A model generated the notes under the pieces. That model saw only the letters and a list, made by a program, of their open reading frames with translations, made no database searches and was not told where the DNA came from. From assembly GCA_965279205.1 (NCBI GenBank), contig OZ257144.1, positions 3,782,001-3,846,000 of the forward strand: a stretch of 64,000 nucleotides of DNA, in the 5' to 3' direction. This DNA is from UBA7672 sp965279205 (GTDB lineage Bacteria; Pseudomonadota; Alphaproteobacteria; Caulobacterales; Hyphomonadaceae). The position numbers and the translations under genes are program-made. Of this stretch, positions 53,165 through 61,255 are shown one piece after another (the first letter of the stretch is position 1; each line of letters starts with the position of its first letter).

Positions 53165-53868
53165 GCGCCCTCATGAGCCACGAGGAAACTTTCTTCTCCG
53201 ATCGCAAGCGGCTGTTCGTCGGCCTTGGCCACGACGTGTCCGAGAAGCTGGCGGACATCATCAAGAAGCGCCGCAAGGCGAGCCTGGCGCTGGCCGGCGG
53301 CACGACGCCGGGGCCGCTCTATGAGGCGCTGTCGAACCTGCCGATCAACTGGGAGAAGGTCTCCATCACGGTGACCGACGAGCGCTGGGTGCATCCCGAG
53401 GATCCTGCCTCGAACGAATTCCTCATCCGCGACACGCTGATGCGGCGCCGGGCGGCCGTTGCGACCTTCATTCCGTTCAAGACCAACCACGCCAAGGCGT
53501 CGGGCGGCGCCGCCACCGCGGAAAAGCGCATCGCGCCGATCATGCCGTTCGACATCTGCCTGCTGGGCATGGGCCCCGATGGCCACATCGCCTCGCTGAT
53601 TCCGGGCGCTGACGGCTATGACGCCGCGGTTGATCCGGCTGGCACGCGCAAGCTTGCCGGGATCCACGCGCCGACCGCGGCAGGCTCGCCCGAGCGCATG
53701 ACGCTGACTGTGCCGGGCATTCTGTCTTCGCGCCGGATCGTTCTGCTGTTCATGGGGCAGGACAAGCTGAACGTGTACAACGAAGCCAAGGAAGGCCGTG
53801 GCGCCTCTCCGATCAGGGAGCTGCTGGCGCAGAAGAAAGTGCCGGTCCACGCCTTCTGGGCGCCGTGA
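53161..53868 (+). CDS. pgl: 6-phosphogluconolactonase
   Basis: This 235-residue enzyme hydrolyses 6-phosphogluconolactone to 6-phosphogluconate. Blocks are SLALAGGTTPGPLYEALSNL, ITVTDERWV, LLGMGPDGHIASLIPGAD and PERMTLTVPGILSSRRIVLL. It follows zwf with an ATGA overlap. Its TGA abuts the TGA of the convergent curlin gene in the sequence TGATCA, with no base between the two genes. Confidence 0.95.
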   Translation: MSALMSHEETFFSDRKRLFVGLGHDVSEKLADIIKKRRKASLALAGGTTPGPLYEALSNLPINWEKVSITVTDERWVHPEDPASNEFLIRDTLMRRRAAVATFIPFKTNHAKASGGAATAEKRIAPIMPFDICLLGMGPDGHIASLIPGADGYDAAVDPAGTRKLAGIHAPTAAGSPERMTLTVPGILSSRRIVLLFMGQDKLNVYNEAKEGRGASPIRELLAQKKVPVHAFWAP

Positions 53869-54360
53869 TCAGTAGCCCTTTACACCGATGCGCTGCCAGT
53901 AGCCCTTTCCGGCTGGATTGACGGCGCAAAGCCGGGCGGGAATGTCGAAGCTGCCCTTTTTCGTCTGCACGACGCCGCGGTTCTGGCCACCGTCCTGGAC
54001 AACATTCGTCGATAGGTTCTTTCCGACCTGAACCACGCAGGCGACATTGTTTGCGCCGGTTTGCGTGATCGAGGCGTCGTTGCCGCGGCCGAGCTGACGG
54101 ATCGTGGCGTCGTTGCCGGCGCCGTCCTGGCTGATGCGGCCTGTGTTGGCGACGCCGTCCTGACTGATGCCAGCTGCGTTAGGGCCGCCATTCTGTGCGA
54201 TGGCGGCGCCATTGCCGCGCCCGTTCTGACGCACATCCACCTTGCTGACCGCTGGTGGGTGATACCCGTAGCGGTCGTGGCGCCCCTGTGCTTCCGCAGT
54301 CGCGGCGCCAAGTACGCTGACCAGAACCAGGGCCGCGAGTCTGAGATGGATGCTTTTCAA
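53869..54360 (-). CDS. curlin-repeat protein with cationic, Cys-containing tail (CsgB-like)
   Basis: This 163-residue secreted protein (MKSIHLRLAALVLVSVLGAA, cleavage after EAQ) has about six imperfect curlin repeats of the Q-x-G-x2-N type: VRQNGRGN, IAQNGGPN, ISQDGVAN, ISQDGAGN, IRQLGRGN, ITQTGANN, VVQVGKN. The C-terminus breaks the pattern with RLCAVNPAGKGYWQRIG and is basic. A second Cys sits in VACVVQ. By analogy the divergent tail suggests a nucleator (CsgB role), but this cannot be proved. It is last in the curlin-csgH-curlin unit. Confidence 0.85.
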   Translation of the reverse strand: MKSIHLRLAALVLVSVLGAATAEAQGRHDRYGYHPPAVSKVDVRQNGRGNGAAIAQNGGPNAAGISQDGVANTGRISQDGAGNDATIRQLGRGNDASITQTGANNVACVVQVGKNLSTNVVQDGGQNRGVVQTKKGSFDIPARLCAVNPAGKGYWQRIGVKGY

Positions 54361-54399
54361 GTCGGTCTCCTCTGCCGAAGGGCTGGTTACGAACGCTGA

Positions 54400-54897
54400 C
54401 TACGAACGGATGTCGCGGCAGACTTCGCGACCGCCTGCGCGCACTTTCAGGACGGCTCTGAAGCTGGCGCCGCGCTCGAGCGAGATTTCCGAGGCGCCCA
54501 ACGTCTGCCGGACGCCGCGCGCCGCATCGAACGGTCCGCCCTGCGAGATGTCGGAGGATCCGCCGGCGCCGCTCTTGGTGATGACGATCGAATATTCGCC
54601 GGACAGCGAACGATCGGATCGGACGATGGGCGTGATCCGGACGCCGCGCGAGGTTTTCACGACAGCGATGTCGCAGAAGAGATTGGTGTCGTGCTTCGCG
54701 AGGGCTGCCCGTTCCGGCAGAGCAGACGAATACGCTGGCGCCTCGGGCCTCGAGACGGGCGCCCCCTCCAGTTCAGGCGCGAGATCCGCCTGCTGGAAGA
54801 CAAGCGTGGATGACGTTTCCGCCGCTTCGGGGGCGAGGCCGGCCGAGCACGCTGCGAGAGCGGACATGGCGGCCAGTGCGATGAAATGCTTGGACAT
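54400..54897 (-). CDS. csgH: curli assembly chaperone CsgH-like lipoprotein
   Basis: This 165-residue lipoprotein (lipobox LAAC; MSKHFIALAAMSALAAC) has a C-terminal beta-sandwich domain matching alphaproteobacterial CsgH: FCDIAVVKTSRGVRITPIVR and YSIVITKSGAGGSSDISQGG are characteristic. CsgH prevents premature amyloid formation by curlin subunits in the periplasm. A roughly 70-residue linker and a lipid anchor precede the domain, which is longer than the plain secreted form I remember. AGGAGG precedes the ATG at 54897. It lies between two curlin genes. Confidence 0.85.
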   Translation of the reverse strand: MSKHFIALAAMSALAACSAGLAPEAAETSSTLVFQQADLAPELEGAPVSRPEAPAYSSALPERAALAKHDTNLFCDIAVVKTSRGVRITPIVRSDRSLSGEYSIVITKSGAGGSSDISQGGPFDAARGVRQTLGASEISLERGASFRAVLKVRAGGREVCRDIRS

Positions 54898-54952
54898 GGT
54901 CTCCTCCTGGAGAGGCTGCCCGGGAAGGCATCGCCTTCCCGGGCCCGGCGTC

Positions 54953-55459
54953 TTAGTTGTAGCCGCTTTGCACGACGACCGAGATGTTGCCTTCGCCGCG
55001 CTGGCGAACTTCAACGTCCTGGCCGTTGCCGGTCTGGATGATGGCGGAGGCGTTATTGGCGCCGTCTTGCTCTGTCACGGCGCGGTGGTTCGTGCCGAGC
55101 TGCGCCGTACCGGCGACGTTGTTGTAGCCACGCTGGCTGGTCCGGGCCTTGAGATTCAGGCCTTCCTGCGCCGTCACGGCGAGGTTGCGCTCACCGAGCT
55201 GGTCCGTCGTGGCCGAGTTGCGCGTGCCGTACTGGTCCATGCGTAGGAAGTTGTCATAGCCCGTCTGCACGCCTTGCGCGTAGTGGCCGCGGCCGCCCTG
55301 CACGGTGACCGACCCGTTGCGGTCGCCCTTCTGTTGCACGGCGACGCCGTGGCCATAACCGCTCTGGTCGATCTGTACACGGTTGCGCTTCTGCGCCTCC
55401 GCGGCGCCACCGCCAGCCAGGATGGCGAGCGCAAGTGCGGCTGAAAGAATGCGTTTCAT
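54953..55459 (-). CDS. curlin-repeat amyloid subunit (CsgA-like)
   Basis: This 168-residue secreted protein (MKRILSAALALAILAGGGAA) is built of about nine Gln/Asn-rich repeats: IDQSGYGH, VQQKGDRN, VQTGYDN, MDQYGTRN, TDQLGERN, TAQEGLN, TSQRGYNN, TAQLGTN, TEQDGANN, IIQTGNGQ, VRQRGEGN, ending VVQSGYN. This is the major-subunit pattern. Curli are extracellular amyloid fibres for adhesion and biofilm. It is the first gene of the unit. The export proteins CsgG/E/F are not encoded in the window. Confidence 0.88.
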   Translation of the reverse strand: MKRILSAALALAILAGGGAAEAQKRNRVQIDQSGYGHGVAVQQKGDRNGSVTVQGGRGHYAQGVQTGYDNFLRMDQYGTRNSATTDQLGERNLAVTAQEGLNLKARTSQRGYNNVAGTAQLGTNHRAVTEQDGANNASAIIQTGNGQDVEVRQRGEGNISVVVQSGYN

Positions 55460-55648
55460 GATGCGAACTCCGTTTCACTTCGCGCATTTGCTTGCCGCGC
55501 GACACATGCACGATCAGGCACTGCACATGACCCGTGGTTGAACGGAGGATTCAGAGTGCAGGTCAGCTGCTGATACTTCTGCAAGCTGGTGAGCGTGCTA
55601 ATGTTCGCATCGCGTTTCTTTCTGAACCTCGCGCAACGGGAATGGTCC

Positions 55649-56716
55649 ATGTCAGATGGCACGGTCGACCAGGTTGAACAGCTCACGATCTCGCTGCTGC
55701 AGACGCTGGATGCGATCGGCTTTGTCGGTCGGCATCTGAACCCGATCGGGTTTTCGCACCAGCTGACGCGCATCTATACGCCTGAGGATGAACTGCGCGC
55801 AGCGCGAGCGCTGCCGGCCTGGCCGGATCCGTATTCTGCGCTGCGGCCACTGCTCGACGCCGCGAGTGACCTAGCGCTTGCCACGATCGATGGATTGCGT
55901 GCAGCGGCCGAGCCGCCTGAGGACATGATGAAAGCCTACCGGGCGCTGCGCAGTTTTCCGCGCGCGCTGGAGACGCTCTATCCGCTGGCTGGCGTTGTGC
56001 CGCCAGTGAGCCGGTTCTTTCTCGAACCGGATGTGCGCAAGGACACCGACCTGCAGGCGCGGCTGTTCCGGCAACCTCCGCCGCCAGAGACCGGCGTGAT
56101 GTGCTTCGGCGACGATCCGGACGCGCGAGACGCTGTGTGGGTGTATGTGCCGGAAACCTATTCGCCGGATGCACTCTACCCGCTGGTGTTCGCGCTGCAT
56201 GGCGGAAGCGGACGTGGACGCGCCTTCCTGTGGAGCTGGGTGCGGGCGGCGCGCAGCCGGGGCGCGATCGTGGTGGCCCCGACATCCCTGGGCCAGACCT
56301 GGGCGATCCAGGGCGAGGATCGCGACACGCCTCACATCGCGCAGATCGTAGAGTTCGTGCGGGGCAAATGGTCGATCGATCCTGGGCGCATCCTGATGAC
56401 CGGCATGAGCGATGGCGGGACTTTCACCTGGACGTCTGGGCTGGAAGGTGGATCGCCCTTCACCCATCTTGCGCCGGTTGCGGCAGCCTTCCACCCGATG
56501 CTGGTGCAGATGGCGGACGGGGACCGGCTGAAGGGCTTGCCGGTCCATATCATCCATGGCCGGCATGACTGGATGTTCCCCATCGACATGCCTCGCGACG
56601 CCGAGCGCTATTTCACGGCGGCAGGCGCGGCGGTGACCTATCGCGAGATCGAGGACCTCAGCCACACCTATGGGGCGGATCTCAGCACGATGATCCTGGA
56701 CTGGCTGTTGGCCTGA
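55649..56716 (+). CDS. alpha/beta-hydrolase (phospholipase/carboxylesterase-like)
   Basis: This protein of about 355 residues has an N-terminal helical region (first 150 residues) and a C-terminal hydrolase domain. The domain shows YPLVFALHGGSGRGRAFLWS (oxyanion HGG), ILMTGMSDGGTFTW (nucleophile Ser), HIIHGRHDWMFPIDMP (Asp) and LSHTYGAD (His), so the triad is complete. No export signal is evident. The start at 55649 (MSDGTVDQVEQL) is the simplest; an ATG at 55589 would add 20 residues. Its place between curli and edd gives no functional hint. Confidence 0.82.
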   Translation: MSDGTVDQVEQLTISLLQTLDAIGFVGRHLNPIGFSHQLTRIYTPEDELRAARALPAWPDPYSALRPLLDAASDLALATIDGLRAAAEPPEDMMKAYRALRSFPRALETLYPLAGVVPPVSRFFLEPDVRKDTDLQARLFRQPPPPETGVMCFGDDPDARDAVWVYVPETYSPDALYPLVFALHGGSGRGRAFLWSWVRAARSRGAIVVAPTSLGQTWAIQGEDRDTPHIAQIVEFVRGKWSIDPGRILMTGMSDGGTFTWTSGLEGGSPFTHLAPVAAAFHPMLVQMADGDRLKGLPVHIIHGRHDWMFPIDMPRDAERYFTAAGAAVTYREIEDLSHTYGADLSTMILDWLLA

Positions 56717-56765
56717 GGCGGAATCCGGCCGATATGTGTGGCTGAGTCGAATGACGGGACACACG

Positions 56766-58586
56766 ATGGCGCTTCACCCGAAAATCGCAGACGTCACCGC
56801 GCGGATCGAGCACCGCAGCAAGGGATCCCGTGCGGAATACCTTGCCCGCATCGACGAGGCGCGGAAATCCGGTCCGGGCCGCTCGCTCCTGTCATGCGGA
56901 AACCTGGCGCATGCCTTTGCCGCGTCGCCGCTGGGCGACAAGCTGACGATGCGCGGGCGGGCGCCAAATGTCGGCATCGTCACCAGCTACAACGACATGC
57001 TGAGCGCGCACCAGCCGTTCAAGGACTATCCCGACCTGATCAAGGACGCGGCGCGCAAGGCCGGCGCATCGGCGCAGGTGGCAGGCGGCGTGCCAGCGAT
57101 GTGCGATGGGGTTACACAGGGTAGACCGGGTATGGAACTGTCGCTGTTCTCGCGCGATGTGATCGCGTTGTCGACGGCGGTGGCGCTGACGCATGACGCG
57201 TTCGATGCGGCGCTGATGCTGGGGACGTGCGACAAGATCGTGCCGGGACTGGTGATCGGCGCGCTGTCCTTCGGCCATCTGCCGGTGATCTTCTCGCCGG
57301 CGGGGCCAATGCCGTCGGGGATCAACAACAAGGACAAGGCCAAGGTGCGCGAGCTGTTCGCGCTGGGCCAGGTTTCGCGCGACCAGCTGCTGGAGGCGGA
57401 GGCGGCCTCCTATCACACGGCAGGGACCTGCACCTTCTATGGCACGGCCAATTCCAACCAGATGATGATGGAGCTGATGGGGCTGCACCTGCCGGGCACG
57501 GCCTTCGTCAATCCGGGCACGCCGCTGCGCGAGGCGCTGGTACGCGCCGCTGCCGTGCGCTGTGTCGAGCTGGCGCAATCGGGTGAGTCCATCATGGCCC
57601 ACGTGGTGGATGCAAAATCCATCGTCAACGCCATCGTCGGACTGATGGCGACAGGCGGATCAACCAACCATGCGCTGCACATTCCGGCGATGGCGCAGGC
57701 GGCGGGGCTGGTGGTCGACTGGAACGACTTCTCGGAAATCTCGTCGGTGGTGCCGCTGCTTGCGCGCGTCTATCCGAACGGATCGTCGGACGTGAACCAG
57801 TTCCACGCAGCAGGCGGCATGGCATTCGTGACGCGCGAGCTGTTGTCGGCGGGGCTGCTGCATGGCGACACGGTGACGGTCGCGGGCGAGGGCCTTGCCG
57901 CCTACACGCAGGAGCCGTGGATCGATGGCGACAAGCTGAGCTGGCGGCCGGGCGCGGAGAAATCTCTCGACGAGACCATCCTGCGGCCTGTGTCTTCTCC
58001 GTTCGAAATGGAGGGCGGCATTCGCCTGCTGAAGGGATCGCTTGGGCGCGGCGTGATCAAGATCTCGTCGGTGCCGCATGATCGTCGCCGGATCGAGGCG
58101 CCGGCAGCGGTGTTCAACAACCAGGCCGATTTCACGGCGGCCTTCAAGGCGGGCAAGCTCGACCGGGATGTTGTGGTCGTTGTCCGCTTCCAGGGTCCGC
58201 GCGCCAACGGCATGCCCGAGCTGCATAGCCTTACCCCTGCCCTTACGGGACTGCAGAACAAGGGCTATCGCGTCGCGCTGGTAACCGACGGCCGCATGTC
58301 GGGCGCATCAGGCGCGGTGCCGGCCGCGATCCACATGACGCCTGGCGCCGATCAGGAGAGCGCGCTTGCTCGTATTCAGGACGGCGACCGCGTTGTTCTG
58401 GATGCGGACGCCGGAACGCTTGACGTGATGGTCGATCCGTCCGAACTCGCGGCACGTCCCCGCGCGCCCATGCCGGGCGCCGCGCATGGCTGGGGGCGCG
58501 AACTGTTCGCGCCGTTCCGCGCCGTTGCGGGCGACGCCGAGGCGGGCGGCGGTATCTTCAGCGCCTATGCGGGAGTCGAGGTTTGA
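56766..58586 (+). CDS. edd: phosphogluconate dehydratase
   Basis: This 606-residue iron-sulfur dehydratase of the IlvD/Edd family converts 6-phosphogluconate to KDPG. Cluster-ligand regions are VPAMCDGVTQGRPGMELSL, LMLGTCDKIVPG and AGTCTFYGTANSNQMMMELM. Further conserved stretches are FSPAGPMPSGINNKDKAKVR and VTDGRMSGASGAVPAAIHMT. The start MALHPKIADVTARIEHRSKG matches the usual Edd N-terminus; an upstream ATG at 56751 is an alternative. It is followed two bases later by eda. Confidence 0.96.
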   Translation: MALHPKIADVTARIEHRSKGSRAEYLARIDEARKSGPGRSLLSCGNLAHAFAASPLGDKLTMRGRAPNVGIVTSYNDMLSAHQPFKDYPDLIKDAARKAGASAQVAGGVPAMCDGVTQGRPGMELSLFSRDVIALSTAVALTHDAFDAALMLGTCDKIVPGLVIGALSFGHLPVIFSPAGPMPSGINNKDKAKVRELFALGQVSRDQLLEAEAASYHTAGTCTFYGTANSNQMMMELMGLHLPGTAFVNPGTPLREALVRAAAVRCVELAQSGESIMAHVVDAKSIVNAIVGLMATGGSTNHALHIPAMAQAAGLVVDWNDFSEISSVVPLLARVYPNGSSDVNQFHAAGGMAFVTRELLSAGLLHGDTVTVAGEGLAAYTQEPWIDGDKLSWRPGAEKSLDETILRPVSSPFEMEGGIRLLKGSLGRGVIKISSVPHDRRRIEAPAAVFNNQADFTAAFKAGKLDRDVVVVVRFQGPRANGMPELHSLTPALTGLQNKGYRVALVTDGRMSGASGAVPAAIHMTPGADQESALARIQDGDRVVLDADAGTLDVMVDPSELAARPRAPMPGAAHGWGRELFAPFRAVAGDAEAGGGIFSAYAGVEV

Positions 58587-58588
58587 GC

Positions 58589-59212
58589 ATGACCGTGGAT
58601 GAGCTGATAGCGGTGCAGCCCGTGATCCCGGTGATCACGGTCGAGCGCATCGAGGACGCCGTGCCGCTGGCGGAGGCGCTGGTCGGTGGCGGCCTGCGCG
58701 TTCTGGAAGTCACGTTGCGGACGGAAGCAGCTCTTGCCTGCATGAAGGCCATGAGCAGCGTGGCTGGCGCGATCGTTGGTGCAGGCACGGTGCTGACTTC
58801 CAACGATGTCATGCTGGCGCGTGAAGCTGGCGCGCGCTTCATCGTGACGCCGGGCCTGTCGGCGTCGACGGTTGCGGCCTCGCGCGAGGCGGATCTTCCG
58901 ATCCTTCCGGGTATTGCAACAGCGACAGAGCTGATGGCCGGGCTCGATCTCGGCCTGACACGGTTCAAGTTCTTCCCGGCCGAACAGGCTGGCGGGCGCG
59001 CCATGATCGACGCCTTCAAGGGACCGTTCGGCAAGGTGAAGTTCTGCCCGACCGGCGGCATCTCGCTCGACCTTGCGCGCGATTATCTCACGCGCGGCAA
59101 TGTCGGCTGTGTGGGCGGCGGATGGGTTGCGCCGACGAAACTGATCGACGCGAAGAACTGGGCAGAGATCAGACGGCTCGCAACAGAAGCAGCGGCGCTG
59201 AAGCGCGGCTAG
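58589..59212 (+). CDS. eda: 2-dehydro-3-deoxy-phosphogluconate aldolase
   Basis: This 207-residue class I aldolase splits KDPG into pyruvate and glyceraldehyde 3-phosphate. Landmarks are PVIPVITVERIEDAVPLAEA, RVLEVTLRTEAAL (catalytic Glu), GAGTVL, and TRFKFFPAEQAGG, in which the Lys forms the Schiff base. CPTGGISLDLARDYL closes the fold. The ATG at 58589 follows the edd stop with GAGG upstream; an in-frame TTG two codons earlier is possible. With edd it completes the Entner-Doudoroff pathway. Confidence 0.96.
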   Translation: MTVDELIAVQPVIPVITVERIEDAVPLAEALVGGGLRVLEVTLRTEAALACMKAMSSVAGAIVGAGTVLTSNDVMLAREAGARFIVTPGLSASTVAASREADLPILPGIATATELMAGLDLGLTRFKFFPAEQAGGRAMIDAFKGPFGKVKFCPTGGISLDLARDYLTRGNVGCVGGGWVAPTKLIDAKNWAEIRRLATEAAALKRG

Positions 59213-59288
59213 CTGGCTCGTATTTTAGAGCTGGATCATTTTTGGGTAGAGGCATCTGGGGCCACTGATGTGGACGGACCCTCAAGCT

Positions 59289-59399
59289 TGTCATCCCGGC
59301 CGCAGCGACGCAGTCGCGGAGGGCCGGGAACCATCCATCCGCTTGTCCGCACGTTGAGGAATGGTTCCCGGACAGCGCTGGCGCGCTTCCGGGATGACA
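59289..59399. repeat. intergenic palindromic repeat of the GTCATCCCGG type
   Basis: Outer arms TGTCATCCCGG (59289) and CCGGGATGACA (to 59399), with a second inner pairing GGGAACCATCC/GGAATGGTTCCC. It occupies most of the 59213-59451 gap. Its GTCATCC ends resemble the other hairpin repeats at 25164 and 42771, but the interior differs. Confidence 0.8.
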
Positions 59400-59451
59400 G
59401 CCGTTGATGCGTCTCGGCGTCACCGAACGCTTCCAGCCAAAGCGATCTGCT

Positions 59452-59955
59452 CTAACTGACTCGGAGCGCATCCCGCGCCGGGGGGCCGGCCATGAACAGC
59501 ATGGTGGCCTGAACGGCGAGCGCCAGCGTCAGGTATCCGACAGCGTCGATCACGTGCGGCGCGATACCCGGACCAAACGCAAAGACGCCGACCTGGGACG
59601 CGAGGACGTGGTCGCGGATGACGCCGAGCCCGACAAAGGCCGAGAAGAACAGCGCGACGCCGATCCAGCCGAAGGTGCGGGTCATGCGCCAGCCGATCAG
59701 GCCGAATGCACCGCCAAAGACGAAAGCCACGGGAAGATAGAGCCCCAGCGGCGCTATCACGTCATCGGTGAAATTGTAGCTCCACCAGTCCATGTCGGCG
59801 GCGAGCACGTCCCATCCGATGTTGAGGATTGCGGCGACCACGCCGCCAGCAAGGGCAGCCGTCGCCCGCCTGGGGCCTGCACGCGTGAGCCACACCGAAA
59901 TGGTGAAGATCACCGGCGATAAAAAGCACACAACAAGGATGTAGGTCGCACTCAC
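59452..59955 (-). CDS. four-helix membrane protein of unknown function
   Basis: This 167-residue protein has about five hydrophobic segments: TYILVVCFLSPVIFTISVWL, ALAGGVVAAILNIGWDVLAA, PLGLYLPVAFVFGGAFGLIG, WIGVALFFSAFVGLGVIRDH and VIDAVGYLTLALAVQATMLF. The WDVLAADMDWWSY stretch is rich in aromatic residues. I do not recognise the family. It starts at a GTG and may follow the XRE gene in one transcript. Confidence 0.72.
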   Translation of the reverse strand: MSATYILVVCFLSPVIFTISVWLTRAGPRRATAALAGGVVAAILNIGWDVLAADMDWWSYNFTDDVIAPLGLYLPVAFVFGGAFGLIGWRMTRTFGWIGVALFFSAFVGLGVIRDHVLASQVGVFAFGPGIAPHVIDAVGYLTLALAVQATMLFMAGPPARDALRVS

Positions 59956-60064
59956 TCGACACCGACGCTCGACAGATCGAATCTACGCCTCGATCCCTGA
60001 CAAAGGAAAGGCCGGAGCAGCAGGAGTCTTCAAATTTCATGATCCGGTTACAGCCCGGATGGGA

Positions 60065-60283
60065 CTACTCGGCCGCCCGCTTCATCGCCCCGTGGCCATC
60101 GTCGAACACATCCTCGATGCGCTTGCCGAACAGGCGGGCGATGCGGAAGGCAAGCGGAAGCGACGGATCGAACTTCCCCGTCTCGATCGCATTGATGGAC
60201 TGGCGCGATACGCCAAGGGCGTCCGCCAGATCGCCCTGGCTCCAGCCCTTGGCGCCGCGCAGATCGCGCAGGCGGTTATCCAT
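60065..60283 (-). CDS. small XRE-family transcriptional regulator
   Basis: This 72-residue Cro/CI-type regulator is essentially one helix-turn-helix domain: RLRDLRGAKGWSQGDLADAL with GVSRQSINAIETGKFDPSLP, then LAFRIARLFGKRIEDVF. Such short regulators usually pair with a small membrane-protein gene. Here it overlaps the upstream membrane-protein gene by eight bases. It most likely acts on the TGTCAAGT sites at 60722-60766. Confidence 0.9.
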   Translation of the reverse strand: MDNRLRDLRGAKGWSQGDLADALGVSRQSINAIETGKFDPSLPLAFRIARLFGKRIEDVFDDGHGAMKRAAE

Positions 60284-60701
60284 TCCCGAAGCCCGGCTCG
60301 CACGGCCCCTTGAGGACGAATTTGTGCACCAGCCCGTAGCTGAGGAAGAACATCGGCCCGACGAAGAAGGCCCACATGGGAGGCGCTACGTCGTAGAGCT
60401 CAAGGAAACCCCACGTCATGCAGGCAAAGGCGGTGATCATTCCGGCCGCCGCCATGGACAGAGCCTGCTGCAGCCGCGCGTACTCATCTGTCTCGCGCAT
60501 CAGCCGCCACATCAGCCAGAACACCACGCCCATCGGTGCAGCGCTCAGCACGGCGACAAGCGCTGATGCCCAGAGTGGCGGTGTTTCGAACAGCTTGAGC
60601 CCGAACGCTCCGGCGAAAACGACGATCGCGTAGATCACCATCACCGGAATGAAAGCACGCCTGTATCGCTTGTTCGCTTCGCGGAATGTCACCTCGGGCA
60701 T
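60276..60701 (-). CDS. small membrane protein paired with the XRE regulator
   Basis: This 141-residue protein has four hydrophobic segments: FIPVMVIYAIVVFAGAFGLK, WASALVAVLSAAPMGVVFWL, AAAGMITAFACMTWGFLELY and MWAFFVGPMFFLSYGLVHKF. The first 20 residues are charged (FREANKRYRRA). The ATG at 60701 has AGGAGG seven bases upstream; a longer upstream frame crosses the operator and is spurious. Function unknown. The pairing of such proteins with XRE genes is common. Confidence 0.8.
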   Translation of the reverse strand: MPEVTFREANKRYRRAFIPVMVIYAIVVFAGAFGLKLFETPPLWASALVAVLSAAPMGVVFWLMWRLMRETDEYARLQQALSMAAAGMITAFACMTWGFLELYDVAPPMWAFFVGPMFFLSYGLVHKFVLKGPCEPGFGNG

Positions 60702-60721
60702 CACAGCCTCCTGTAAAGTAG

Positions 60722-60766
60722 ACTTGACAGTAGCGCGATCCACGGGCCTGTCAAGTGAACTTGACA
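60722..60766. promoter_or_regulatory. three TGTCAAGT operator half-sites between XRE unit and SnoaL-like gene
   Basis: TGTCAAGT (60749-60756) and ACTTGACA (60759-60766) form a perfect palindrome with a two-base centre, and a third ACTTGACA lies at 60722-60729. On the minus strand the TTGACA in this palindrome, 16 bases, then TACTGT would be a promoter for the membrane/XRE pair, so binding would occlude RNA polymerase. Confidence 0.7.
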
Positions 60767-60831
60767 AATTTGGCGACGTGGCCGAAGGACCGCCAGAAGG
60801 GCCTCCCACGTATTGAAGGGAAAGACGCTCA

Positions 60832-61221
60832 ATGACCGCAGACTCTCCGCAGGCTTGCGCGACTGAATTTACTGCCGCGCTGATCCGGCGGGACATCAGC
60901 GCCGCGCTGGCCTTGCTCACCGATGAGGTCGTGTTTTTCTACAGCAACGGAACGACGATCGTAGGGAAGGACGCCTTCGCCGCGCTGATGATCGCGAGCT
61001 GGAAAATGATCGAGAACTACCAATACCAGAGCGCGGGATCGGACTGGATCGCTCAGACCGACGATGCCGCCACAGTCATCTACAGCTTTGCATGGTCAGG
61101 CGTTGCGCGCGGCGCCGAAGTCAGCGCGAGCGGCCGGGGAACGCGGGTGTTTTGCAAGCAACCTGGCGGCGGTTGGCTGATCGCACACGAACACCTGAGC
61201 AATGGGCAGTGGAAACCCTAG
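60832..61221 (+). CDS. SnoaL-like / NTF2-fold protein
   Basis: This 129-residue protein shows the cone-shaped NTF2-like pattern of DUF4440/SnoaL proteins: FTAALIRRDISAALALLTDE, VVFFYSNGTTIVGKDAFAAL, then a beta-sheet with WSGVARGAEVSASGRGTRVF and WLIAHEHLS. Members include small isomerases and binding proteins; the ligand is not evident. It is divergent from the XRE unit and shares the operator region. Confidence 0.82.
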   Translation: MTADSPQACATEFTAALIRRDISAALALLTDEVVFFYSNGTTIVGKDAFAALMIASWKMIENYQYQSAGSDWIAQTDDAATVIYSFAWSGVARGAEVSASGRGTRVFCKQPGGGWLIAHEHLSNGQWKP

Positions 61222-61255
61222 CCGAACTTCGGTGCACGCTTCCCCCTTTACAGCC

